DNA of 64,000 nucleotides from Rhynchospora pubera (Eukaryota > Streptophyta > Magnoliopsida > Poales > Cyperaceae), in the NCBI GenBank assembly GCA_028095005.1, contig CM051461.1:62663840-62727839 (forward strand), written 5' to 3'. The position numbers were made by a program, and so were the translations under genes. Below, piece by piece: positions 47,615 to 58,581 of the stretch. The notes under the pieces were generated by a model, which saw only the letters and a program-made list of their open reading frames with translations, had not been told where the DNA came from and searched no databases. Position 1 is the stretch's first letter. Every line of letters begins with the position of its first letter.

Positions 47615-50600
47615 GCTGGTCGTCTTTCAAAAGTTTAACATTTTTAAATCAAGAGATTAGTAATTAACGAAGTTAATTAGTGATGTGTATGTTTGCTGTT
47701 TTGAAAAATCTATTTTTCTGAATTGTTGCTTAATTTTCGTGATGCATATCTCTCTGAAAATTTTTCTTTCTTACTGAAAGTTATAGATCTTTGAGTCGCG
47801 GTTCTTTTGGAGCTGGTTTCACTATTTTATAAGTAGTTATGAATTTTTAGTGAATTAAACGGTAACGGTGCGCAGATCTGCCGTTCTGCTGCATAGTTCT
47901 GTTTGTTTAGAAAAAAGAACGTATTTTTGGAAAATAGCTATCTGTATATTTTGGCTAGATTTATTCTAAATTTGATGCTCTTTCTGGATATATGTAAATT
48001 GTTACATATTTCGGATTTTAAATGGGTGTTCAAGTATAAAAAGGAAAGAAATCGTTAGATCTGTTTTTCCAATCAAGTTGCTTGTTTTGATGAACCGTAA
48101 TTATTAAAATACTTTTATAGAAAAGTGTCTGAATAGAATTGTTCTATTTTGAGTTAGGAATCTGTGAAAATTAGTTTCATAATTTTTCATTAAGGTTTGA
48201 TGCTTCAACAAGATCAAAATTTTTCGGTCGTCAGTCTGTTTCAGAACAGGACTTGTTACTTGTATGGCATTTAACTCGATTATTTTGAATAGACCTTTCT
48301 GGTTCTTTTTCCATGAATAGATAGCCAACTGCATATGCTAAGTTTTCTGTATAAATTGTTTATATGGAATCTGTAAGGAAGATGGTCCTTTAGATCAAAA
48401 GGTTGAGATGAAAAACAGAAAATCTGATAACGGTGTTTCGCGCACAATATCAGGATTTGTCTTTTTTGATTCTCCCTGATGGTAAATGATCTCTTCATGA
48501 AATTTTTACTGGTAGTTGCACTCATTGTAAGGAGTTCTCTAGATTTATTTCGGATTTTTTGGTGACTGAAAAATATTAGATTTTATCGGGTCCCAAATTA
48601 TTTATTTTAATTAGTTAAAATATATTCTAATTAATCAAGTTAGTTGAAATGTTAATTAGAATACTCCTTTAATACCTTCCTTTCTGTTCTGAATTGTTGG
48701 ATTAATTTTCAAAGGTTTAAACAAATAGTTGTAATGTTAAACCTCTTTTGCATTTGTAAAACGAGCGACGAGCATACACAAAGATTCTAATTAATAAAGT
48801 TAATTATAAACAAGTGAAACATGTATATTGTATATGTGCTAACTCGTTTTTGTAGGAGGATCGTGGGTTTAGTATGGCTCAAGATTTCAATGCCTTGTGG
48901 TTTGTAATTGTATGCATGTGTGAATGTGTGTAATGCGGCCTTTGGTGCCATTAATTAATTTTGATTAATTTTAATGTAACTTGTGAGGCTTGCATGCCCC
49001 TAAGGCCTAGGATGGAATTAGGACTTTTACACATGTATTTATTTCTATTAATTATTAGATAGGATCTAGATAATTAGTGGGAGGCTTGGTTTAGATTAGT
49101 CTTACTACATGAAGATGCAGTGAAGATTAATATGCAAGCTGGAGCCATACAAACCCACAACAATGTTTGTGTTTTTGAGATGCATGTAATTATGTGATTG
49201 TTTGAATGCTATGAAATGTCATAGGATAGGTATGGGTGTATGTTGACACGACCACCAAACAAAGTCGCATAATAAATGTCCCATTAATTTGATTAAGCCG
49301 ACCGCCCTCCTTCTCTCTATCCCCTTCACGTCGTTTGCCCTCTCATGGCGCGGTCCGCCCAAGCGGACGTCATGGTTGTCACTCGAAAGTAGGGGTACAA
49401 ATAAGATTTGTTAGGAGCAAATAGAAAGAAGTTGCTTATCGATGGACCCAACTAGAGTTTGGACATCGGGGCAAAATTTGTAAATATATAGATATTCACA
49501 AACCAAGAGTCATATGGTTGATATGATTGGTTGGAGAACCTATCTTGTCTAGTTAGGTAGAGTGACGTGCCATAGCAGGCTCTACTTGATGAAAATGGGG
49601 ATCTTGGAAACCGACTACATTTGGGACATTAAATAAATGTAGTGGGAGTTTTGTTTAATATTATAAATAAAACATTGCATAAGCTAAATGACCTTGAATT
49701 GAAATTGTTATAGATACTAAATGTGTTGCGATCAATCTTTGAAATAGAACAAGCTCGTTTCTAAAGGAACTTACTTGGAGAAGTAGTACCGATTCCTAAG
49801 ACATGTTCTTAGTGAAGAGAAACTTGAGTATGTTAATTCCCAATTTATTTCCTCAACTTCTCAAACGTAGAATCGCAATGATTGATTGACTTTTACGAAA
49901 AGTTATTCAATAAAGAGAATGTCGATATCCTCATTTTAGGATCTCTAGACCTTTGGATTAGAAAATTCATACGGACTAGATTTGACTCCTACGCTCGCAT
50001 CCACTTACTTAAGAATGAGTTCTTAGAGAAAGTAGATGTTGACTCAATCATTTATGATCGAGTAATGGAGCATGAATTAAGTAAGAGAAACTTCTTTTAA
50101 GAAGGTACATGAAAGTTCCATTGGCTTGCGAACTGAAAGGTTTGAGCAGCTAATTGGCAACTAGAGATATCAAGATCTTCGATATCAAGAATTGTTGATA
50201 TTGTCATACGATCTCTTCCTAATTAAATGAAGGATATTATGTTACAGTTCGTAAACTTGTTTGAGCAAATTATAATTAACTGAGTATTTAAGAAATACTT
50301 CGCTTAAGTATGAGTCGAGACTTCGAGACCCTCAATTGTGACCATGTGTCACATGAGATGTTTCATTTGCCGTTTATGGAGGCACTTGAAAGGATGTCCG
50401 AAGTACCATGATTATCGTGTTGGAAATGTTCTAACACTTCGAGAGTATTTGTCGTTGAAATTATCTCGCTATCTCTAATTCACACTAGTAACTGGGTACT
50501 AGTTCATGAGCTCGCATTTAGTGAAATGTGTAAGCAATGAAGAATAAGAGAATATTCGAGAGTAGTGAAGTGAACTCCGTATAAGGAAATGGTTTATTCT

Positions 50601-53600
50601 CTTAAACCACTACCATTGGATACGTAGAGTTATCTTTACTAATAGAAATTGTAGGTCAAGTACCTCGTTCCTTACATCCTAAAACTTTATCTCTATTCAT
50701 ATAGATGATGGATGATTATATTTTGTAAAAGACGAGCGATGTTCTTTTATTATGGATTTGTTTATATGATTTCATGCCTATTGCTTGAATATGCTTGAAA
50801 TGGATAAACGGTTTTTGAATGACAAATAAGATGCGTAAGACTTCACATAAAGTATTTGACTTTCGTGTGAAATGACCGCTTAGTCATACATAAACGAGAG
50901 TCGCATTAAGAGAGTCTACATAACGTAGAGCTCGTGGATCAATTCGATTGCGAATCAATTGAGATATGCGGATCATGTTTATCAGATGACAAAAGTGCCT
51001 TTGACCTATAAAGGTTTAAGGACAAGTGACTTGATTAGGACTTATACATGTCGATGTATGTAGACCTATAAGTACTTGTGTAATGAACGGTTGTTGAGAC
51101 TTTACCACTTAGCCATCGATCATAGTAGATATTAACATATCTATTTGATAAGGTATAAGTGTGAATTTTTTGACAAGTTCAAAGGAGTTCAAGAGTGAAG
51201 TTGAAAGATCATTCAGGAAAGGTAATAGCCTTACAATTAATCATGGTAAATAGCTAAGTCATATGATTTGATCCATTATCTAAAGAGTGTGAAAATAGTT
51301 TCATAACTCACTCCATTAGGAACACTATATTAGTATAGTGTGTCTAAGAATGGAGGTATCGAACTTTATTTGATATAGTTCGATCAGTAATGAATCGAAT
51401 TGACTTAATCAACTCATATTAGGGATTCATGTTTGAGGACAATTCTGTTTACACTGAATGATATTATGTCGAAGTCCATTGAGAAAGATGTCTTATGGGA
51501 TTTGATCCCTAAGTACATTGTTTCTCAAGATTTGGTGTTAAGGAGCTTATTTCAAAGTTTGTTGATTGATAAGCTTAGACCCAAATAGGATGCTTAATGT
51601 TTTGTAGGATACCTTAAATTAATTGAAAGGTGCTACTTCTACGAGCATGATAAAAACAAACTAGTTGTTGCTCATCATGACGTAATCTTGGAGAATAACG
51701 TTCTCAAGAAGAAGTAGTGGGAGTAAGGTGAACATAAAAGAGTTTATGCGTCACTATAAGAAGTACCCTTGTGGGAAACTTGCCACTCCATACATGGTGC
51801 TTAGTGGGAGCTGAGCGGAACTTCATTCGCAAGTCGTTGTGAAAGGAAGAAGTTCATGAGCACGCTCGCTACTAATGATGACTTAAACATCTCATGAGCT
51901 GATGATGTTTGAGAAACTCAATATATATGAGGATCAAGAACTTATTCTGCAAGTCGTTGTGAAAATAGTTCAGGAATCTCGAGCACTAATCCTACAAAAG
52001 ATCAACGAAAGTGATTGTCTAACCGAAATGTGCATAGACATCATGACAACCTCGTACCTGGCATATGAGGATCCGTTGATAATTAAAGAACCGATGGAAG
52101 TACCTGATTCCACCAGTATGGTTTAAATCCATGTGATCTTTAAGTGCAATCCATGTGTAACAACAAGGTATAGACCTTTGTTGATGTTCATGAAGGAGCA
52201 ATTCGTCAAGAACTTTCATATCTTTAAAGGAAAGATTGACATGGATGGCAAGTCGACTATGTACAAAGCACAGCTTCACGCTTGTTGCTATGTCTAAGTC
52301 GATGGCGAGTTGACTATATACAAAGCACGGTTTCTCGTTTGTAGCTATGTATAAGTCAATTAATAAAGATCATTCTAGCAGTAGTTGCATTTCATATATA
52401 TTGATATGTGGAAAGATACATCAAAACCATCTTCATTGGTTGAATGAAGAAAGATGCTATGTATATGACACAAATCGAGGTCTTGATTGATGTATTGCTA
52501 GGAACATATGCGTGTTTCAAGGATCCATTGATGGATCGAGCGAGCACTGTGGGATAATTATTTTGACAAGGAAGACAAGGAGTTGACCTTCGTCAAAATC
52601 ATCTTGTATAGACAAGATATTCAGTGGGAGCATAATTGTGTTATTTGCATTGTACAAGATAACTAGATATTAATTGGGAAATAACGTTGATTAAATGAAT
52701 ATTGTCACGATCTCATTGATGAATGATTTCTTGGACAAGATTACCTAAATCCTAAGAAACAGAATCTATGGAGATAGATTATGATGGATGTTAGGTTTGA
52801 GCAAATGTGCATATAATGATGAAGTATTCTAGAAACATGAAAGGTAGACTCCAATAAAGGATGTCAAACCGCGTCATGTGGCATATAACTTGAGTTTGAC
52901 TCAGTTTATTGCAATTCAACTCGAGAAAAGTGCATGAAACAGTTCAAGTATTCTTTCATTACGAGTTTCATTACGTACGCCATTTATGCACATGCCCTAA
53001 TGTGTTGTATCCAAGGAATGTGACAAAGCAGTTGTCAAGTGGATACAAGAAAATCATGTTTGGGCAATGATCAAATGATATTCTCGAGTATCTAATGAGA
53101 AAGAGAAATATGTTTTCATCTGTTATGATGAAAAGGAGCTCGTGTAAGTTGTTACACTGATGCCAGATTTCGAAAGATTGATATAATCGCAATTGAGCTA
53201 CATGTTTTGCTTAAAGGTGGTGTTGTAAGTTTAGAAGGTGTTCTAAATGGGATATTACAATCATTTCCGTCACCAAAGTAAAATACATAGCAACTTGTGA
53301 AGCAACGAAATAGGATAGTTTGGATCAAGAAGTCCTCAGTCAAGCTAATATGATTCTATGCATCTCGAACCATAGCTTAGTCTTGAAGAATCCAATATCT
53401 AATTGGTGATCCAACTATGATCTATGACAGTATCACTTGATCTTATATGATGATGATCAAGAACATATATATAAGAGTATATATATGTACAGGTTCAAAC
53501 AAAAAAAATGGATAGGTTCGCGAACACAGCGAACACTTTAACATAACCTCTACCTTAAGCAGTATACGTGATGCTATTGAGCATCCATACGTAATGGACG

Positions 53601-53722
53601 TATGAGTAACTGGCTTTAAGCGTATTATTTCTTTTGAGGTTCGAGACATGTATATATATAGATATATGGCATCGTTCTCAGTTCTTCACTGGCTAGAAGT
53701 CACTACTGATTGACTCTAGGCC
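47615..53722 (+). pseudogene. Decayed copia gag-pol region
   Basis: No frame longer than about 75 codons survives. Recognisable traces are an integrase-end/capsid-junction motif near 51608-51700 (CYFYEHDKNKLVVAHHDVI), a reverse transcriptase entry motif near 52238-52290 (DMDGKSTMYKA) that is tandemly duplicated at 52296-52350 (VDGELTIYKA), and an RNase H motif near 53272-53313 (KVKYIATCEATK followed by a stop). The first kilobase after the PBS and the 49-50 kb part give no convincing gag. Stops and frameshifts are spread throughout, so this is an old pseudogene rather than a single lesion. Confidence 0.75.
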
Positions 53723-53733
53723 AAGTGGGAGAT
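53723..53733 (+). other. Polypurine tract
   Basis: AAGTGGGAGAT directly precedes the 3' LTR, as expected for the plus-strand primer of a copia element. Confidence 0.85.
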
Positions 53734-55536
53734 TGTTAGAGATATGTCCTAGATGCCAATCAGTTGGTAGCTATTATATTAGTTTATGTTATTGATGATG
53801 CTTGATCATTTGTTCCTAGAGATTATTATTGACAGATCATTCAGGTTGAAGATCTGAATTGTAGATCTCTGTGGATCATTCGTAAGAATGACAATAATAT
53901 CTCTAAAGAGTCCATAGTCTTGATAATTAACAAGGAACATTAATTATCAGATAAGACTTGTATGCAAGTTAAGTAATGATTAAGTTCTGCAAATCATGGG
54001 TAAAGAGTTACCAACTTAATTGCATATGTGTATGTTACTGGAACATAGCACAGGACATGACCCAATGAAATAAATATATGGATTGTGTTATGTGTCATTA
54101 TTTATTTCATAAGTGTTTGATTCTGAGTTTGAGATGGTTCAGTTTCTCCACATGAGGATAGGTTCAATAAATATCGTCTAACGCTGATTCCTGATAAAGG
54201 ATGCTATACGGACTTTATTTATGTTCTCTTGAATTGTGCGGGGAGAAGCTGGTCATCAAGATAACCGTATGTCCCTCGTTAGTACACCTAATGAGTGATG
54301 ATATCTACTGGGCCCCTTGATGGAGATGGATTGTTTGCTAGCAACTTATACAATCATCTCTAGATCAAGAAACGTGTAATCTGCAAGAATGACACATTCC
54401 TATCTTGGATTATACAAGGATATCATGTGACGTAAGAATCAAAACAATAAGATATTATTTTCTTATGCAGGATTGAAGTATTGTATTGGTACAGTATTTA
54501 TTTATGCGAATTGGGAATCATAACGTGTTGCTAGATACCGCTTATGATTATTGGAAATAAATAGTGATTTATTTTCCATGGCCAACATAGCATAAATCCT
54601 CAAAGGGTCACACAAATAGGACTTTAACCATACAGTGCATTATTTGTTTATTCACAGCAGTAAGTACTGTGAAAATGTGATGGTTTGATTAATTAATTAT
54701 ATACCGTTGCGAACCGTTATAATTAATTAAATCAAAAGGATCATATAGAAATATTTTAATGTACATGCTAATCCTAAAATAATTATTAATGAGTTAATAA
54801 TTATTCTTGTTCAACAATATTTAATATAGTCGTGAGAATTATATTAAATAAGCAGGCCTAATTTATCAAGTCTAATTGAGCCCAATGGAATGCAATTAAA
54901 ATGCCCATTAAATATAAGATTTAATATGTGTTAAATGGCAGCATAATTAGTTGGACTAATTAGCCCATTTATATGGCCATTAGGGGCCGGCCATTTAAAT
55001 GTAATTAGTTACATTTAAAAAAGGGAATAAAATGAAGTATAAAAAGAGAAAATGATTTTCGGCCAAAGGAATTTTTGACCTAATATAATTTCCTTTTTGT
55101 CCTTTCCCGTGGCCGCCAATCTCAATTAGAGAGAAAATTTTTCAATTCTGAAAATTATCTCTAATAACTTGCATTAGGTGCTTATGTGTTGAGTGTTAGC
55201 CATCTTCATTTAATAGAGATTAATTGGAAGAAAGGCAAGCAATAAAGGATTAGCTATTTTCTCCTTCTTGCTAGCACAAGAGGTGGAGAAGGTGGTTAAT
55301 CTCCTTGGTGGACTCGAGGTGGTTGCCGGCGATTTGGTGGTGGAGACGAGCACGCCACCGACTCCAAATTAAAGGGTTCAAACCTTCTAGTTACGATACT
55401 AGAAGAGGTAACCTTCTACACGTCTTGATTTAAATGTTAAATCGTTTGTTTGACTAGATCCGTTAATTGCAATTGTTAAACGCTTATTAATTGTTAATAA
55501 AAAATTAAAATTGCACAAGGACTTGAGTTCCTAACA
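53734..55536 (+). repeat. 3' LTR of the copia element
   Basis: 1803 bp and near-identical to the 5' copy, TATA box at 55038-55045. It ends GAGTTCCTAACA, against GAGTTTCTAACA in the 5' LTR. Confidence 0.93.
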
Positions 55537-55620
55537 TCCTCTCCCTTCGCACTCTTCAGTCTCTTCCTTCTGTGCATCTCTCTCCCTTCCCCCTCCCTTC
55601 GCACTCTTCAGTCTCTTCCT

Positions 55621-56289
55621 TATGTTCAATTTGTTGGTGTATATGTTCACTTTGTTCATTCATATGTTCAATTTGTTATTCTATATGTTCAATTTGTTTT
55701 GTTGCTTGTCAGATTTATGTGTTTATTTTATATCTCACTTTGTTAGTGTATATGTTCACTTTGTTCATTCATCTGTTCAATTTGTTATTTCTATGTGTTC
55801 AATTTGTTTTGTTGTGCGTCAGATTTCTGTGTTTTTTTTGTCTCACTTTGTTGGTGTATATGTTCACTTTGTTCGTTCATATGTTCAATTTGTTATTCTA
55901 TATGTTCAATTTGTTTTCTTGCTTGTCAGATTTATGTGTTTATTTTATATCTCACTTTGTTAGTGTATATGTTCACTTTGTTCATTCATCTGTTCAATTT
56001 GTTATTTCTATGTGTTCAATTTGTTCTGTTGTTCGTCAGATTTCTGTGTTTATTTTATGTCTCACTTTGTTGGTGTATATGTTTACTTTGTTCATTCATA
56101 TGTTCAATTTGTTATTCTATATGTTCAATTTGTTTTCTTGCTTGTCAGATTTATGTGTATATGTTCACTTTGTTTATTTATATGTTCAATTTGTTATTCT
56201 ATATGTTCAATTTGTTATTCTATATGTTCAATTTGTTACTTCTATGTGTTCAATTTGTTTTGCTGTGCGTCAGAGTTCTTTGTTTATTT
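55621..56289 (+). repeat. Tandem array, about 109-bp unit, of TTCAATTTGTT motifs
   Basis: The CTCACTTTGTT landmark recurs at 55734, 55842, 55951 and 56061 (spacing 108-110 bp). Each unit contains ATGTTCACTTTGTTCATTCA and two ATGTTCAATTTGTT boxes and ends in TGTCAGATTT or GCGTCAGATTT. Alternate units look most alike (TTGCTTGTC against TTGTGCGTC), so a two-unit higher order of about 218 bp is likely. The array resumes at 58053-58150 after the solo LTR. All three plus frames stay open for long distances because the unit lacks stops, but the period is not a multiple of three and no protein is implied. Confidence 0.85.
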
Positions 56290-58052
56290 TGTTAGAGTTA
56301 TGTCCTAGAAGTCAATAATTTAATGACTTAATTATTAGTTTATGTTATGGATGATATATTATCGTCTGTTCCTAGGTTTATTATTGATAGATTATTCAGG
56401 TTGAGGATCTGAATTGTAGATCTCTGTGGATCATTCTTTAGAATGACAATAATAAATCTAAACGGTCCATAATCTTGATAATTAACAAAGGAACATTAAT
56501 TATCATATAAGATTAGTATGCAAGTTAAGTGATGATTAAGTTCTACTAATCATAGGTAAAGAGTTACCAACTTAATTGCATATGTATATGTTATGGAACA
56601 TAGTACAGGACTTGACCCAATGAAATAAACATATGGATTGTGTTAAGTGTCATTGTTTATTTCGTTATGATTTTGGTTCTAAGTTTGAGATGTTTATCTT
56701 TTCCACATGAGGATAGGTTCAATAAATATTGTCTACCGCTGATTCCCGATAAGGGCTGCTATACGGACTTTATTTATGTTCTCTTGAATTGTGCGGGGAA
56801 AAGCTAATCATCAAGAAAACCGTATGTCCCTCATTAATTCACTTAGTGAGTGACGATATCTGTTTGGGCCCCTTGATGGAGTTGGATCGTATGCGCGCAA
56901 CTAAGCGATCAACTCTAGATGAAGAAACGTATAATCTGCAAGAATGACACATTCCTATCTTGGATTATACGATGATATCGTGAGACATAAGAATCAAAAT
57001 AGAGAAACATATTTATTCTCTTATGCAGGATTGAAATATTGTAGCAGTACACTATTTATGCGAATTGGGAATCATAACGTGTTGCTAGATACCACTTATG
57101 ATTATTGGAATTAAATAACGATTTAATTCCATGGCCAACATAGCATAAATCCTCAAAGGGTCACACAAATAGGACATTAATTACACAATGCATTATTTAT
57201 TTATTCACAGCAGTAAGTTCTGTGGAAATATGATAAGATTGATTAATTAATTATATACCGTTGCGAACCGTTATAATTAATTAAGTCAATGGATCATATA
57301 GAAATAAATTAATGCATTAACTAATCCTAAAACAATTATTAATGAGTTAATAATTAATTTAGTTCAACACTTATTAATATAAATGGTTATATTGATGAAT
57401 TGGGCCGTTATTTAAATAGCAAATATATAGCCCAATTAAAGAGCAAAGTTGAGGGACCTTAATTATATGAATTAATGGTCCAAATGAAGGGGTTAAATGG
57501 CCCATAAAGGCCCATTTCGTGGCTGCCCATTATGGTGGTAGGTGGGATGGCATAGTTGTAATTATGCAAGAGGTCAATTAGGTTTTGTGCTCTATATAAG
57601 GACCACTTATGAGAGCCTCCACCGAGCTTTCTCTCTCCTCTCATTTCCTCCCATGAGGCCGCCACTTTTTCACCCTCTCCTTCTCTCTTTTGCTCATGTG
57701 TTGAGCTATTTTCTCTCCACTAAATCAAGGTTGTTGATTGATGCAAGAGAGAAAACCATAGGGATTAGGCTTGTTTTTTGGGTATGCTAGCACGTACCTT
57801 GTAGAACGTGATTAATCCTCCTTGGTGGACTCGAGGGCGGTTACGAGACGTGGTAGAGACGGTGTAGAAGGCACGCCATCAATTCCCATGCCTTGGTCGA
57901 GCCTCGCGAATACGATTTCGCGGGAGGTATCGATTTCTCCTCTTTCTCTTTGTGTCTATTGCTTAAAGTACTAGATCTCGTGTTGCTTGTGTTTTAATTG
58001 GATTAATTAAGGGTAATTAGTCACAAAATTAAAATTGGGCAATTTCCTAACA
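56290..58052 (+). mobile_element. Solo copia LTR, 1763 bp, TSD TATTT
   Basis: Starts TGTTAGAGTTATGTCC and ends TTTCCTAACA. TATTT lies on both sides (56285-56289 and 58053-58057), and the tandem array is continuous across the site once the LTR and one TATTT are removed. It is colinear with the copia LTR at 45801, roughly 80 percent alike by eye over the first kilobase and less so toward U5. No internal region remains, so it arose by LTR-LTR recombination of an older relative. Confidence 0.9.
57593..57600 (+). promoter_or_regulatory. TATA box of the solo LTR, oriented toward RRP1
   Basis: TATATAAG in the solo LTR, at the place equivalent to the TATAAAAA of the full element. It points in the same direction as RRP1, whose ATG lies about 980 bp downstream. 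Confidence 0.5.
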
Positions 58053-58581
58053 TATTTTATGTCTCACTTTGTTGGTGTATATGTTCACTTTGTTCATTCA
58101 TATGTTCAATTTGTTATTCTATATGTTCAATTTGTTTTTTTGCTTGTCAGAGGAAAGACAGAGAATAGAAGAAAAGGCACGGGGGTAGAAGGAGAGTGAA
58201 GAGGGACGGAGGGGAGTGTGGCAGAGAAGGGAAGAGAGGAGGTGGAGAAGATGAACGCGCTAGGGAAGGAGAGCGCGCGTGAGAGGAGAGAGCGGAAGGA
58301 GTGCGCGCGTGAGAGGAGAGGGAGCGGAAATTCTATTTTTGGTTAGCGATGGTAGCGATGGTACAAAACGCGATGGTGGTTATAATTCCTGCCTAAATAG
58401 CATCATCCGTTGCCGTGAGAAGAGAATCCAACGGTGCGAGGGAGAGAGAATTAATACTTGCACGGCACCCAAATCGAATTGAATCAGGGAGTGGAGAGCT
58501 GAGAGGCTGAGAGGCTGAGACGAGACCAGTTCTCTCCTGTCGTCTTTCTCCAATCCCTAAACCTAAACCACAACACAACAC

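Larger units (their letters stand above)
45801..55536 (+). mobile_element. Complete Ty1/copia-type LTR retrotransposon, 9.7 kb, TSD TCCTC
   Basis: Two LTRs of about 1.8 kb begin TGTTAGAG and end CTAACA. TCCTC precedes the 5' LTR (45796-45800) and follows the 3' LTR (55537-55541). A primer-binding site for initiator tRNA-Met lies just inside the 5' LTR and a polypurine tract just before the 3' LTR. Degenerate integrase, then reverse transcriptase, then RNase H motifs occur in that order, which is the copia order. By eye the LTRs differ by about nine substitutions and one 2-bp indel, so insertion was recent. The internal coding region is nevertheless riddled with stops and cannot have driven the move. 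Confidence 0.93.
45639..58391. mobile_element. Mutator-like element with 9-bp TSD, hosting two LTR insertions
   Basis: The direct flank CCTAAATAG occurs at 45630-45638 and 58392-58400. Left terminus GGAAATTGATTACTACCATC and reverse-complemented right terminus CAGGAATTATAACCACCATC are followed on both sides by ACCATCGCTACCATCGCT. The arms continue as a pyrimidine-rich stretch with GCGCTCCCCTCTCCT (left) and a purine-rich stretch with GAGAGGAGAGGGAGCG (right). After removing the copia element (45801-55536) and the solo LTR (56290-58052) the element's own DNA is only about 1.25 kb, mostly arms plus the tandem array. It encodes no transposase. A 9-bp duplication is the Mutator hallmark. Its right end is about 190 bp from the RRP1 start codon. 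Confidence 0.85.

Noticed and set aside
49882..50100. 72-aa open frame suggesting a small gene
   Set aside because: It lies inside the decayed interior of the copia element and has no independent start context or family resemblance.
55621..56289. Regularly spaced repeats resembling a CRISPR array
   Set aside because: Units are contiguous and diverged throughout, with no constant repeat and unique spacers. The window is a plant nuclear genome and the repeat lies inside a transposon.
55572..56318. 248-aa cysteine-rich open frame (and two overlapping frames) that looks like a membrane or repeat protein
   Set aside because: It is the translation of the stop-poor 109-bp tandem array. All three plus frames are open, the period is not a multiple of three and the array is interrupted by a solo LTR.
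57459..57790. Short frames on both strands beside a TATA box
   Set aside because: They lie wholly within the solo LTR, and the TATA box belongs to the LTR promoter.
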